DNA of 64,000 nucleotides from Amedibacillus dolichus DSM 3991 (lineage in GTDB: Bacteria; Bacillota_I; Bacilli_A; Erysipelotrichales; Erysipelotrichaceae). The notes under the pieces were generated by a model. It was not told where the DNA came from. It ran no database searches and was given only the letters and a program-made list of their open reading frames with translations. Shown piece after piece: positions 17,359 through 25,257 of the stretch. Positions within the stretch are counted from its first letter, which is position 1. The number at the start of each line of letters is the position of its first letter. The position numbers and the translations under genes were made by a program. The stretch lies in contig NZ_DS483477.1 in the NCBI RefSeq assembly GCF_000154285.1, forward strand, positions 389,734 through 453,733, read 5' to 3'.

Positions 17359-17940
17359 ATGTTGAAAGATCTGTTGTTAAAGAATAGAAGCTATCGAGGA
17401 TTTGATGAATCTCGTTTAATTACGAGAGCGGAACTGTTGGATTTGGTAGAGCATGCACGTTTGACACCATCAAGTGTAAATATGCAGCCGCTTGTCTATG
17501 CACTCGTTTATGAAGCAGAGGAAGTAGCTAAGGTACAGGCTTTGACCAATTGGGCAAAGGCATTATCTATCGAATTGCCACATAAGGGAAAAAATCCAAC
17601 CGCCTTTTTGGTTATTTGTCAGGATTTGCGTATTGCCAAACAACCGGAAGCATACGCACGCGATGTCGGTATTGTTGCACAGACGATGTTGCTGCGAGCT
17701 GTGGAAATGGGGCTTGGAGGTTGTATGATTGGTAATTTTTATAAGCAAAAGTTTTCGGAGGTATTGGAGCTTGAGGAGCATTATTACCCCCATTTGGTGA
17801 TAGCACTTGGTAAACCAGATGAAAAAATCGTACTATATGATATTGAAAAGGGAGAAAGCACTCGTTATTCGCGCGATGAAAAAGATGTTCATTATGTACC
17901 TAAACGGAAAACAAAGGATTTGATAATCGAAAAGCTATAA
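17359..17940 (+). CDS. Nitroreductase-family FMN oxidoreductase
   Basis: A 193-aa flavoprotein of the nitroreductase fold. The N-terminal NRSYRGFDES segment (9-18) with the R-S-Y-R FMN-binding arginines, LTPSSVNMQPLVY (near 35-47), and the C-terminal VIALGKPDE (near 148-156) are family features. It reduces nitro groups, quinones or other acceptors with NAD(P)H; the physiological substrate is unknown. It sits directly after the MFS pump, suggesting a joint detoxification or redox-stress unit. The ribosome binding site AGGAGGG precedes ATG 17359. Confidence 0.8.
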   Translation: MLKDLLLKNRSYRGFDESRLITRAELLDLVEHARLTPSSVNMQPLVYALVYEAEEVAKVQALTNWAKALSIELPHKGKNPTAFLVICQDLRIAKQPEAYARDVGIVAQTMLLRAVEMGLGGCMIGNFYKQKFSEVLELEEHYYPHLVIALGKPDEKIVLYDIEKGESTRYSRDEKDVHYVPKRKTKDLIIEKL

Positions 17941-18335
17941 CTGTATCATAAGATATATGCTTTAAACGGAAACAAAGAATAATCTGATTTCTGTTTTTTA
18001 GCTTATTTTGTAATAAGTTTCTTATCCTATAACATCAGGATAAATGCGTGGCTGTTTGCCGTATGATCAATGAGATAGCTTGCATGTGAGAGTTTTTTGT
18101 AAGCTGATGCTCTTTTGAAAACGCAAGATATCTTCAAAAAATATTCATAGGGTATCCTTATTTAAAGGGTACTTTTTTTGTGGCTTATTCACTGGGTACT
18201 GTATTAAAAAGTAGCAGATAAGGACATATTGCCACTCGTTTCTTGGTGCATGAATTTATAGAAATTAAGTATATACAAGATGAGATGATGAAAACTGTAT
18301 TTTTATTCAATTTTACAATAAACAGTAAATAACAC
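17941..18335. other. Intergenic region without a recognisable gene
   Basis: About 395 bases of AT-rich sequence between the nitroreductase gene and the YtrA promoter. I see only a terminator-like hairpin at 18149-18179 and no ORF with a ribosome binding site on either strand. Confidence 0.6.
18149..18179 (+). terminator. Terminator-like hairpin
   Basis: GGTATCCTT pairs with AAGGGTACT (with G-U pairs) and is followed by seven T residues. It lies ~210 bases after the nitroreductase gene and may be the end of that transcript. Confidence 0.5.
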
Positions 18336-18364
18336 TTGATAACAGTTATAAACTGTTATATACT
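18336..18364 (+). promoter_or_regulatory. Promoter and operator of the ytr-like operon
   Basis: TTGATA (18336-18341), a 17-bp spacer and TATACT (18359-18364) form a good sigma-A promoter. The spacer contains the perfect inverted repeat AACAGTT-ATA-AACTGTT (18341-18357), with further AACAGT/ACTGTT half-sites at ~18321 and ~18362. A repressor bound there would block RNA polymerase, so autoregulation by the GntR/YtrA-type protein encoded next is likely. Confidence 0.65.
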
Positions 18365-18395
18365 GTTAATAGAAAGGTGGGAGGTATTTCAGATT

Positions 18396-18767
18396 ATGAA
18401 AATTATTGTCAATACATCTTTAATGGTTCCTATTTATGAACAACTTGTTGATCAAATCAAGCTGCTTATACGTAGGGGAGAATTAAAGGAAAATGATCAT
18501 TTACCATCGGTTCGCGCATTGTCGAGAGATTTAAAAATAAGTGCTTTGACAGTTAAAAAGGCTTATGATCTTTTGGAAGAAGAAGGCTTTACCATTACAG
18601 TTCATGGGAAAGGAACCTATGTAGCAGAAATCAATACGGAGTTGCTTTTAGAGGAACAAAAAAAAGAACTGCAAATGGATTTTGAGAAAGCTATTCAAAA
18701 AGGACGGCGCTTTGGAATTGATGATGCGGATATGAAAGAGTTATTTGAGTTACTTATGGAGGACTAA
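18396..18767 (+). CDS. GntR-family regulator, YtrA type
   Basis: A 123-aa repressor: an N-terminal winged helix (PIYEQLVDQIKLLIRRGEL, then LPSVRALSRDLKISALTVKK near 39-58) and a short C-terminal dimerisation tail. This is the architecture of the YtrA subfamily, which lacks a large ligand-binding domain. It is the first gene of an operon with an ABC ATPase and permease, as in ytr loci that respond to cell-wall stress. ATG 18396 follows a GGTGGGAGG site; the longer frame from 18336 would start inside the promoter. Confidence 0.85.
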   Translation: MKIIVNTSLMVPIYEQLVDQIKLLIRRGELKENDHLPSVRALSRDLKISALTVKKAYDLLEEEGFTITVHGKGTYVAEINTELLLEEQKKELQMDFEKAIQKGRRFGIDDADMKELFELLMED

Positions 18768-18770
18768 ACA

Positions 18771-19622
18771 ATGTTAGAGGTTAAACGTTTACAAAAAGTT
18801 TATGATACATTTGAGCTTGATTGCTCCTTTACTGTGAAAAGTGGGCGTGTTACCGGCTTAATCGGACAAAATGGTGCAGGAAAGAGTACGGCTTTCAAGG
18901 CTATTTTAGGATTGATTGCGAAGGATAGCGGAAAAATCGTTATGTTTGGTAAGGATATAGAGCAGTTTACGAATCAAGATAAGGAGCAAATAGGAGTTGC
19001 TTTGGCAGATTCCGGTTTTAGCGGATATTTGCGAATCAAAGATATTTTGCCGGTTTTACAAGCTATGTATGCTGAATTTGATAAGGAGTTTTTCTTACGA
19101 CAAATGAAGCATTTTCATTTACCGATGGATAAAAAAATTAAAGATTTTTCTACCGGAATGAAAGCAAAGTTAAAGGTTTTGGTTGCTGTTTCACATCATG
19201 CTAAGCTTTTGATCTTAGATGAGCCGACTGCCGGCTTAGATGTTGTTGCCAGAGATGAGCTGTTGGATATACTACGTGAATTCATGGAGAAAGATGAGGA
19301 GCGTGCCATCTTAATTAGCTCGCATATTTCTGCTGATCTAGAAACCTTATGCGATGATTTGTATATGATTGATAACGGAAAGATAGTTTTACATGAGGAT
19401 AGTGATGTGTTGCTAAGTGATTATGCGATTCTTAAGCTTGATAAACAACAATTTGATACCATTGATAAGCAATATATTCTTCGAGTGAAGAAGGAAGTCT
19501 ATGGGTATCGCTGTTTGACAAATCAGAAACGGTATTATTTGGAAAACTATCCGGAAATGGTAATTGAAAAGGGAACGATTGATGATGTTATCTTAATGAT
19601 GGTAAGGGGGAATGAACAATGA
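18771..19622 (+). CDS. ABC transporter ATP-binding protein (Ytr-like)
   Basis: A 283-aa ABC ATPase with Walker A GQNGAGKST (near 33-41), the signature in the variant form FSTGMKAKLKV (near 127), Walker B LLILDEPTAGLD (near 145-156) and the switch His in SSHIS. It starts 3 bases after the ytrA-like stop and overlaps the permease gene by 4 bases, giving a compact three-gene unit. The exported or sensed compound is unknown; Ytr-type systems answer to cell-wall antibiotics in relatives. Confidence 0.9.
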   Translation: MLEVKRLQKVYDTFELDCSFTVKSGRVTGLIGQNGAGKSTAFKAILGLIAKDSGKIVMFGKDIEQFTNQDKEQIGVALADSGFSGYLRIKDILPVLQAMYAEFDKEFFLRQMKHFHLPMDKKIKDFSTGMKAKLKVLVAVSHHAKLLILDEPTAGLDVVARDELLDILREFMEKDEERAILISSHISADLETLCDDLYMIDNGKIVLHEDSDVLLSDYAILKLDKQQFDTIDKQYILRVKKEVYGYRCLTNQKRYYLENYPEMVIEKGTIDDVILMMVRGNEQ

Positions 19623-20275
19623 AGGGATTATTGATAAAGGACATTAAGTTGACGTTGATGCAAAAAAGCTACTTTGGTATTGTTTTTGTCATTATGCTGG
19701 CATCATTTATATTTAGCAATGATGCTTCCCTTGGCTTAGGCTTTATGCCTTTGATCATGACCCTGTTTACGCTAAGCACGATCAGCTATGATGAATTCGA
19801 TAATGGAAATTCGTTCCTATTTACCTTGCCGATTCAGCGTAAAGAGTATGTTGTTGAGAAGTATTGCTTCGGATTGTTGATGGGAAGTATAGCATTGCTA
19901 ATTGCTCTTGTATGTGCCGGTGTGATTGCCAGTATGCAAGAAACATTATTTATTAAGGAACTTTTGATGACAGCCTTTGTTATTGCTTTGCTAATGGTTG
20001 TTATGCTTTCGATTATGCTACCATTTCAATTATGCTTCGGTCCTGAGAAGGCGCGTATCGCTTTGCTTGCCGGTATCGGAATTGTAAGTGTTTTAGGAGT
20101 GCTTGTTGTAAAAGGGGCATCGTCATTATTCGGTGTTGATAGTATTGATCTTCTATCCTCTCTTTCTACAATAAAAGCAGGTGTGTTGATGTGTGCGGCT
20201 GTTATTGTCGCTATTGTATGCTTGTTTATATCTGTCAAAATCAGTGTGCGTATTATAAAACGAAAAGAGTTTTAG
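19619..20275 (+). CDS. ABC-2 type permease (membrane subunit)
   Basis: A 218-aa membrane protein with about six hydrophobic segments and no recognisable enzyme motif, of the ABC-2 permease type (DUF1430/YtrC-like). The cytoplasmic EFDNGNSFLFTLPIQRKEYV stretch (near 60-79) is the coupling motif common to this group. ATG 19619 overlaps the stop of the ATPase gene by 4 bases. It forms the transmembrane half of the transporter with the preceding protein. Confidence 0.8.
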   Translation: MKGLLIKDIKLTLMQKSYFGIVFVIMLASFIFSNDASLGLGFMPLIMTLFTLSTISYDEFDNGNSFLFTLPIQRKEYVVEKYCFGLLMGSIALLIALVCAGVIASMQETLFIKELLMTAFVIALLMVVMLSIMLPFQLCFGPEKARIALLAGIGIVSVLGVLVVKGASSLFGVDSIDLLSSLSTIKAGVLMCAAVIVAIVCLFISVKISVRIIKRKEF

Positions 20276-20378
20276 CTTTTCATAAGTAACAAAAAAAAGA
20301 AGCTGTTGCTATGGTTAGAGAATGCTTTTCAGATTCAAAAAATAACGAAAAGATAGTTTGCAAATCATTTTATAGGAC

Positions 20379-20409
20379 AAAAGACATTGAGATTCCTTGA
20401 TGTCTTTTT
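20379..20409 (+). terminator. Terminator of the ytr-like operon
   Basis: AAAAGACAT pairs with ATGTCTTTT and is followed by further T residues, about 100 bases after the permease stop. Confidence 0.75.
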
Positions 20410-20466
20410 CTTATTTGGTTCGTGGGAAGGATTGAAAAAAATATGTTCATTTCGATTGCTTTATAC

Positions 20467-20472
20467 TATAAT
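20467..20472 (+). promoter_or_regulatory. -10 box of the bceRS-like genes
   Basis: TATAAT 56 bases upstream of the response regulator ATG. No convincing -35 is visible. Confidence 0.4.
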
Positions 20473-20527
20473 AAAACAGAAATGCTTTTGATAGGTGTCT
20501 TTTGCGATTGGTTAGGAGGTATGGATC

Positions 20528-21196
20528 ATGTATAAGATTATGATTGTTGAAGATGATAGTGTCATTGCCAATCAGATGAGCAAATTTTTATATACATGGG
20601 ATTATCATGTGGAAATTGCAACCGATCTTAGAAATGTGATGAATGATTTCTCCAATATTCGACCGGACCTTGTTTTCATGGATATCACGTTACCGTATAA
20701 AAACGGTTATTATTGGTGTGAAGAAATTCGTAAAGTGTCAAAGGTTCCGATTATATTTATATCTTCCGCTTCCGATAATATGAACATTGTTATGGCAATG
20801 AATGCGGGAGCTGATGATTATATTGCAAAGCCTTTTGATTTGCAAGTTTTAGTGGCAAAGCTACAAGCTTTATTAAGAAGAACCTATGATTTTGCTAACC
20901 AAATGAATTTCCTTGAATATGAAGGTGTACGTTTAAATATTGGGAATAATGTGGTTATATATGAAGATAAAAGTGTTGAATTAACAAAAAATGAGGGGAA
21001 GATTTTAAAAATCCTATTGGAGCGTAAGGGGGAAATCGTTGAACGGGATACATTGATGGAATATCTATGGCAAACCGATTGTTATGTTGATGATAATACA
21101 CTTTCTGTAAATGTGAATCGTTTAAGAAAAACATTAGAGGAAATCGGTATTTGTGATTTTATTAAAACAAAAAAAGGAATCGGTTATATAATATGA
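20528..21196 (+). CDS. bceR: Response regulator, OmpR family (BceR-like)
   Basis: A 222-aa DNA-binding response regulator. The receiver domain (1-~115) has the acidic pair in MIVEDDSV, the phospho-acceptor Asp in LVFMDITLPYKNGYYW (near D52) and the K in YIAKPFDLQVL (near K101). The winged-helix DNA-binding domain follows (~125-222). The YYWCEEIRK segment is typical of BceR-type regulators. It overlaps the sensor kinase gene by 4 bases. It probably activates the bceAB-type transporter genes downstream through the operator near 22192-22227. Confidence 0.88.
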   Translation: MYKIMIVEDDSVIANQMSKFLYTWDYHVEIATDLRNVMNDFSNIRPDLVFMDITLPYKNGYYWCEEIRKVSKVPIIFISSASDNMNIVMAMNAGADDYIAKPFDLQVLVAKLQALLRRTYDFANQMNFLEYEGVRLNIGNNVVIYEDKSVELTKNEGKILKILLERKGEIVERDTLMEYLWQTDCYVDDNTLSVNVNRLRKTLEEIGICDFIKTKKGIGYII

Positions 21197-22185
21197 GCAA
21201 ATTTCATGTGTTTAAAAGATATTGCAAAGAGCGTATGCCGATAGGATTGCTTATAGGTGTTGTTGCAGCTATTTATATCGGTGTTTATTTTGTTTATAAT
21301 GTGAATATCGAGCCTTTTATATATGCTACTTATCTTGTATTCCTTGTACTGTTTTTATACACTTGTTTTGATTTTTATCACTATTATAAGAAGCACGAGC
21401 AATTACATAGAATAAAAGCATCTATCCTATATTCTGATGATTTACCGAAACAAAGCTCTTTGATTGATAGCGATTATCAAGCGTTGATTGCAACGCTTAA
21501 AAAAATCAATTATGAAAGTGATGGTGTTAGCAAACAGCAATTTCAAGAAATGGAGGACTATTTTACCTTATGGGTGCATCAAATAAAGCTTCCGATTGCG
21601 GCAATGAAATTATTGATTGAAACCGAGGAGACACCGGATCGAAAGCTATTGAAATCCGAGTTGTTAAAAATCAATCAATATTCCGATATGGTTTTAGCAT
21701 ATTTGCGCATGAAGAGTACAGATACCGATTATGTGTTTAAAACCTGTGAGTTAGATGAGCTTGTTCGTCAGGCAATTCGTAAATTTTCTTTTGAATTTAT
21801 AAGAAAGAAGATTCGAATTGATTTTGATGAAACAAGAGAAAAGGTTTTAACAGATGAGAAATGGTTGGTGTTTGTGTTAGAGCAGTTATTATCCAATGCA
21901 ATGAAATATACAAAGCAGGGAAGCATTCATATTTATGGACAGGATTCTACTCTATATATCGAGGATAGCGGTATTGGAATCGATCCTTCGGATTTACCGA
22001 GAGTGTTTGAGAAAGGCTTTACCGGATTGAATGGTCGTAATGATAAGCAAGCGTCGGGCTTAGGATTATATTTGTGTAAAAGCATTATGAATAAACTATC
22101 GCATGATATGGAGATACAATCACAAATAAATAAAGGAACAAAGGTTATTTTACATCTTGAACATAAGGATTTGAGAGTAGAATAA
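21193..22185 (+). CDS. bceS: Intramembrane-sensing histidine kinase (BceS-like)
   Basis: A 330-aa sensor kinase with two membrane segments (~16-36 and ~40-60) and almost no extracellular loop, as in BceS-type kinases that take their signal from the partner ABC transporter. The phosphorylated His lies in WVHQIKLPIAAMK (near 131-143). The ATPase domain has LLSNAMKYTKQG (N box), DSGIGI (G1) and GLGLYL (G2). It overlaps bceR by 4 bases. Confidence 0.88.
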   Translation: MSKFHVFKRYCKERMPIGLLIGVVAAIYIGVYFVYNVNIEPFIYATYLVFLVLFLYTCFDFYHYYKKHEQLHRIKASILYSDDLPKQSSLIDSDYQALIATLKKINYESDGVSKQQFQEMEDYFTLWVHQIKLPIAAMKLLIETEETPDRKLLKSELLKINQYSDMVLAYLRMKSTDTDYVFKTCELDELVRQAIRKFSFEFIRKKIRIDFDETREKVLTDEKWLVFVLEQLLSNAMKYTKQGSIHIYGQDSTLYIEDSGIGIDPSDLPRVFEKGFTGLNGRNDKQASGLGLYLCKSIMNKLSHDMEIQSQINKGTKVILHLEHKDLRVE

Positions 22186-22191
22186 CCTTTT

Positions 22192-22227
22192 CTTACAAAA
22201 ATGTTTGAAACGCGTTCAAAATGTAAG
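22192..22227. promoter_or_regulatory. Candidate BceR operator upstream of bceAB
   Basis: Nested inverted repeats lie here: outer arms CTTACA / TGTAAG and inner arms TTTGAA / TTCAAA. The left part also reads TTACA-AAAA-TGTTT, close to the TNACA-N4-TGTAA motif known for BceR. It lies ~45-80 bp upstream of the predicted start set by TATACT at 22260-22265, where an activator of the OmpR type would bind. Confidence 0.5.
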
Positions 22228-22259
22228 ACAAATCGATGGTTCAAGTCTTTTGTTTCTTT

Positions 22260-22265
22260 TATACT
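22260..22265 (+). promoter_or_regulatory. -10 box of the bceAB-like genes
   Basis: TATACT 28 bases upstream of the bceA ATG. The -35 region (near 22237) is poor, as expected of a promoter that depends on an activator. Confidence 0.45.
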
Positions 22266-22292
22266 ATGCTTGTAAATAAGGAGGAAATCACT

Positions 22293-23060
22293 ATGGGCTT
22301 ATTAAAAGTAAAAAATATTAAGAAAATATATGCTACACGTTTTGGAAATCAGAAGGTAGAAGCACTGAAAAATGTATCTCTTGAAGTAGAGCAAGGAGAA
22401 TATGTAGCAATTATGGGAGAATCCGGCAGTGGAAAAACGACACTGTTGAATATCTTGGCTGCACTTGACAAACCAACCAGCGGCGAGATTTTGTTAAATG
22501 GAAAAAATATTGTAGAAATCAGCGATAAAGATATTTCGGCTTTCCGACGGGATCATTTAGGATTTGTATTCCAAGACTTTAACTTATTGGATACTTTTTC
22601 TTTAAAAGATAATATTTTCTTGCCATTGGTGTTATCTAGAAAAAGCTATAAAGAAATGGAAAAGCGAATGGCACCACTTGCTGATGATTTAGGAATTAGT
22701 GATATATTGGGAAAATATCCATACGAGGTGTCCGGTGGTCAAAAGCAAAGATGTGCAGTAGCAAGAGCCTTAATCACACAGCCGGAGCTGATTCTAGCTG
22801 ATGAGCCAACAGGGGCGCTTGATTCCAAGTCAACGAATGATTTATTAACACTGTTTAATAAAATCAATGAAAACGGACAAACCATCATTATGGTTACTCA
22901 TTCGACATTAGCTGCCAGTCATGCCAGTCGAGTGTTATTTATTAAAGACGGAGAGGTTTTCCATCAAATTTATAAAGGTGATAAAACCAATGAAGAGATG
23001 TATCAAAACATTTCCGATACCTTGACATTGTTAACAACAGGTGGTGTTAGCAATGAATAA
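22293..23060 (+). CDS. bceA: ABC transporter ATP-binding protein (BceA-like)
   Basis: A 255-aa ATPase of the MacB/BceA type. Walker A is GESGSGKTT (near 43-51), the signature VSGGQKQRCAVARAL (near 147-161), Walker B LILADEPTGALDS (near 165-177), and H-loop MVTHS. ATG 22293 has AAGGAGG eight bases upstream; the longer frame from 22236 overlaps the promoter. With the permease it should form a peptide-antibiotic resistance transporter that also signals to the BceS-type kinase. Confidence 0.9.
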   Translation: MGLLKVKNIKKIYATRFGNQKVEALKNVSLEVEQGEYVAIMGESGSGKTTLLNILAALDKPTSGEILLNGKNIVEISDKDISAFRRDHLGFVFQDFNLLDTFSLKDNIFLPLVLSRKSYKEMEKRMAPLADDLGISDILGKYPYEVSGGQKQRCAVARALITQPELILADEPTGALDSKSTNDLLTLFNKINENGQTIIMVTHSTLAASHASRVLFIKDGEVFHQIYKGDKTNEEMYQNISDTLTLLTTGGVSNE

Positions 23061-25044
23061 GCTTTTTTACCCTAGGCTTGCGATTACAAATATAAAAAAG
23101 AATAGCAAAACCTATTTTCCTTTTCTGTTGACATGCATTGTAACGATTGCTTTATTTTATGATATATGCTCATTAGCCGGTAACAGTGGCTTGGATTCAA
23201 TGCCGGGCTCTGCCGAAATGCGAATGATGCTGATGCTTGGTACGTATGTGGTAGGCTTTTTTGCAATTATCTTTTTGTTTTACACAAATAGCTTCTTGAT
23301 GAAACGTAGAAAAAAAGAATTTGGATTATTTACTATTTTAGGAATGGAAAAACGTCATGTAGCTTTCATCATAGCTTATGAAACATTGATAACGGCATTG
23401 ATTAGTCTTGTTTTTGGATTTTTGATCGGAATTTCTTTAGATAAGCTTTTATTTATGGCGATAGGAAAGATGTTTGATGCTGATATAACTCTTGGATTTT
23501 ATATTTCCTCAAGTGCTATGAAATCCTCACTGGTTTTGTTTGGACTTATCTTTTTGTTTATGTATTTGAATTCTATTCGACAAATTAAACTTGCCAATCC
23601 AATCGAGCTTCTACATAGTACAGAATATGGAGAAAAAGAGCCTAAATCGAAATGGATCATGACTATTTTAGGAATCGTGTGTTTATTGATTGGATACTAT
23701 ATTTCTTTAACAACCCAAAATCCGATTACAGCGATGATACTATTCTTTTGTGCAGTTATCTTAGTTATTATCGGTACCTATTTGTTATTCACAGCAGGAA
23801 GTGTAACGCTATTAAAAGCATTAAAAAAGAATAAACGATATTTCTATCAGCCAACACATTTTATTAGTGTTTCAGGTATGGTTTATCGTATGAAACAAAA
23901 TGCAGCCGGACTTGCGAATATTTGTGTTTTATCAACAATGGTGTTGGTAATGATTTCTACGACCTTTTGCTTATGGATTGGGATTGATGATTTAATAAAG
24001 CAAAGATATCCAAGAGAAGTGATTGCTTATACCCATGCCAATGAAGAGGATATACAAACCATTCGCAAGGTATCGAATCAATTGTTGAAGGAAAAAGGAC
24101 TTGAAAAAGAAAATGTATTGGATTATAGATATGTTGAATTTTCCGGATATCAGCAAGAACAATTTATTAAAACGGATAGAAATAATACCTATGCCAATAT
24201 GACAAATGATATTTGTACGGTATTAGTAACAGATTTAGAGGATTTTAATCGTAATATGAATACGCATTACACCCTTGATGATAATGAGATATTGTTGTAT
24301 GCAAATAGAACAGTATTTGAATATGATGAATTTGAGGTATTTGATTATAAATTTAAAATCAAAGAGCAGGTTGAGGAGTTCATGGGGAATGGCAATTCGG
24401 CAGCAAATGTCGCATCAGGATATTTTATCGTTGTAAAAGATGAGGCAATCGTCAATGATATTTATCGACTGCAAAAGGAAGTATATGGAGATTATGCTTC
24501 GAACTTATATAATTATTATGGATTTGATATAGATGCATCGGATACTGCAATCGAGGATTATTCTCATACATTGGTGAAAAAGCTAGGAAATGTCGGACTT
24601 GAGGGCTATGATGTTGAATGTAGAACAATTAGCTATGCGGGATTTATTGCATTGTACGGAGGATTTTTATTCATCGGTATTTTCTTAAGTATTTTATTTA
24701 TCATGGCTACAATTTTGATTATTTACTATAAGCAAATTACGGAAGGCTATGAAGATAAAGAACGATTTGAAATCATGCAGAAGGTAGGAATGGATCACAA
24801 GCTTGTAAAAAAATCAATCAATTCACAGGTCCTAACGGTATTCTTTTTACCACTAGTTACAGCGGTTATTCATTTGGCATTTGCATTTCCGATTGTAAGT
24901 AAGCTGTTATCTATGCTGATGTTATCGGATATTGAGTTATTCATTTATTGCACAGTTGGGTGTATCGGAGTATTTACGATTGTTTATATTTTGATTTATT
25001 CAATTACTGCGAAGTCGTATTATTCTATTGTTAAGAGAGATTAA
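23053..25044 (+). CDS. bceB: Bce-type ABC permease with large extracellular domain
   Basis: A 663-aa permease with ten predicted membrane segments in the FtsX-like arrangement. A large extracellular region lies between segments VII and VIII (about residues 320-535), the mark of BceB proteins that detect and remove lipid-II-binding peptides such as bacitracin. ATG 23053 overlaps the bceA stop by 8 bases. The BceR-BceS-BceA-BceB order is the full detoxification/sensing module. The actual inducer is unknown. Confidence 0.88.
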   Translation: MNKLFYPRLAITNIKKNSKTYFPFLLTCIVTIALFYDICSLAGNSGLDSMPGSAEMRMMLMLGTYVVGFFAIIFLFYTNSFLMKRRKKEFGLFTILGMEKRHVAFIIAYETLITALISLVFGFLIGISLDKLLFMAIGKMFDADITLGFYISSSAMKSSLVLFGLIFLFMYLNSIRQIKLANPIELLHSTEYGEKEPKSKWIMTILGIVCLLIGYYISLTTQNPITAMILFFCAVILVIIGTYLLFTAGSVTLLKALKKNKRYFYQPTHFISVSGMVYRMKQNAAGLANICVLSTMVLVMISTTFCLWIGIDDLIKQRYPREVIAYTHANEEDIQTIRKVSNQLLKEKGLEKENVLDYRYVEFSGYQQEQFIKTDRNNTYANMTNDICTVLVTDLEDFNRNMNTHYTLDDNEILLYANRTVFEYDEFEVFDYKFKIKEQVEEFMGNGNSAANVASGYFIVVKDEAIVNDIYRLQKEVYGDYASNLYNYYGFDIDASDTAIEDYSHTLVKKLGNVGLEGYDVECRTISYAGFIALYGGFLFIGIFLSILFIMATILIIYYKQITEGYEDKERFEIMQKVGMDHKLVKKSINSQVLTVFFLPLVTAVIHLAFAFPIVSKLLSMLMLSDIELFIYCTVGCIGVFTIVYILIYSITAKSYYSIVKRD

Positions 25045-25194
25045 ATCTAGTGATTTTACGCTTTAGGAAATTAAATTATAAATATATAAAAAACGAATAG
25101 AATGAAACCAGATACTAGAATCTTAACTGGCATTATGTGTCTTTCTGATAGAAAAAATAGTTTTAAGATGATAACTTCTAAATTAGTGAAATAA

Positions 25195-25240
25195 AAAGAA
25201 TCTCTCATCTAAATAGTCTTTAGAAAGAGATTCTTTTTTA
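25195..25240. terminator. Terminator between bceB and the heptad-repeat gene
   Basis: AAAAGAATCTCT pairs with AGAGATTCTTTT and is followed by T residues on the plus strand and an A-run on the left. It can serve both converging genes. Confidence 0.8.
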
Positions 25241-25257
25241 TATTGTAATCACATCAT

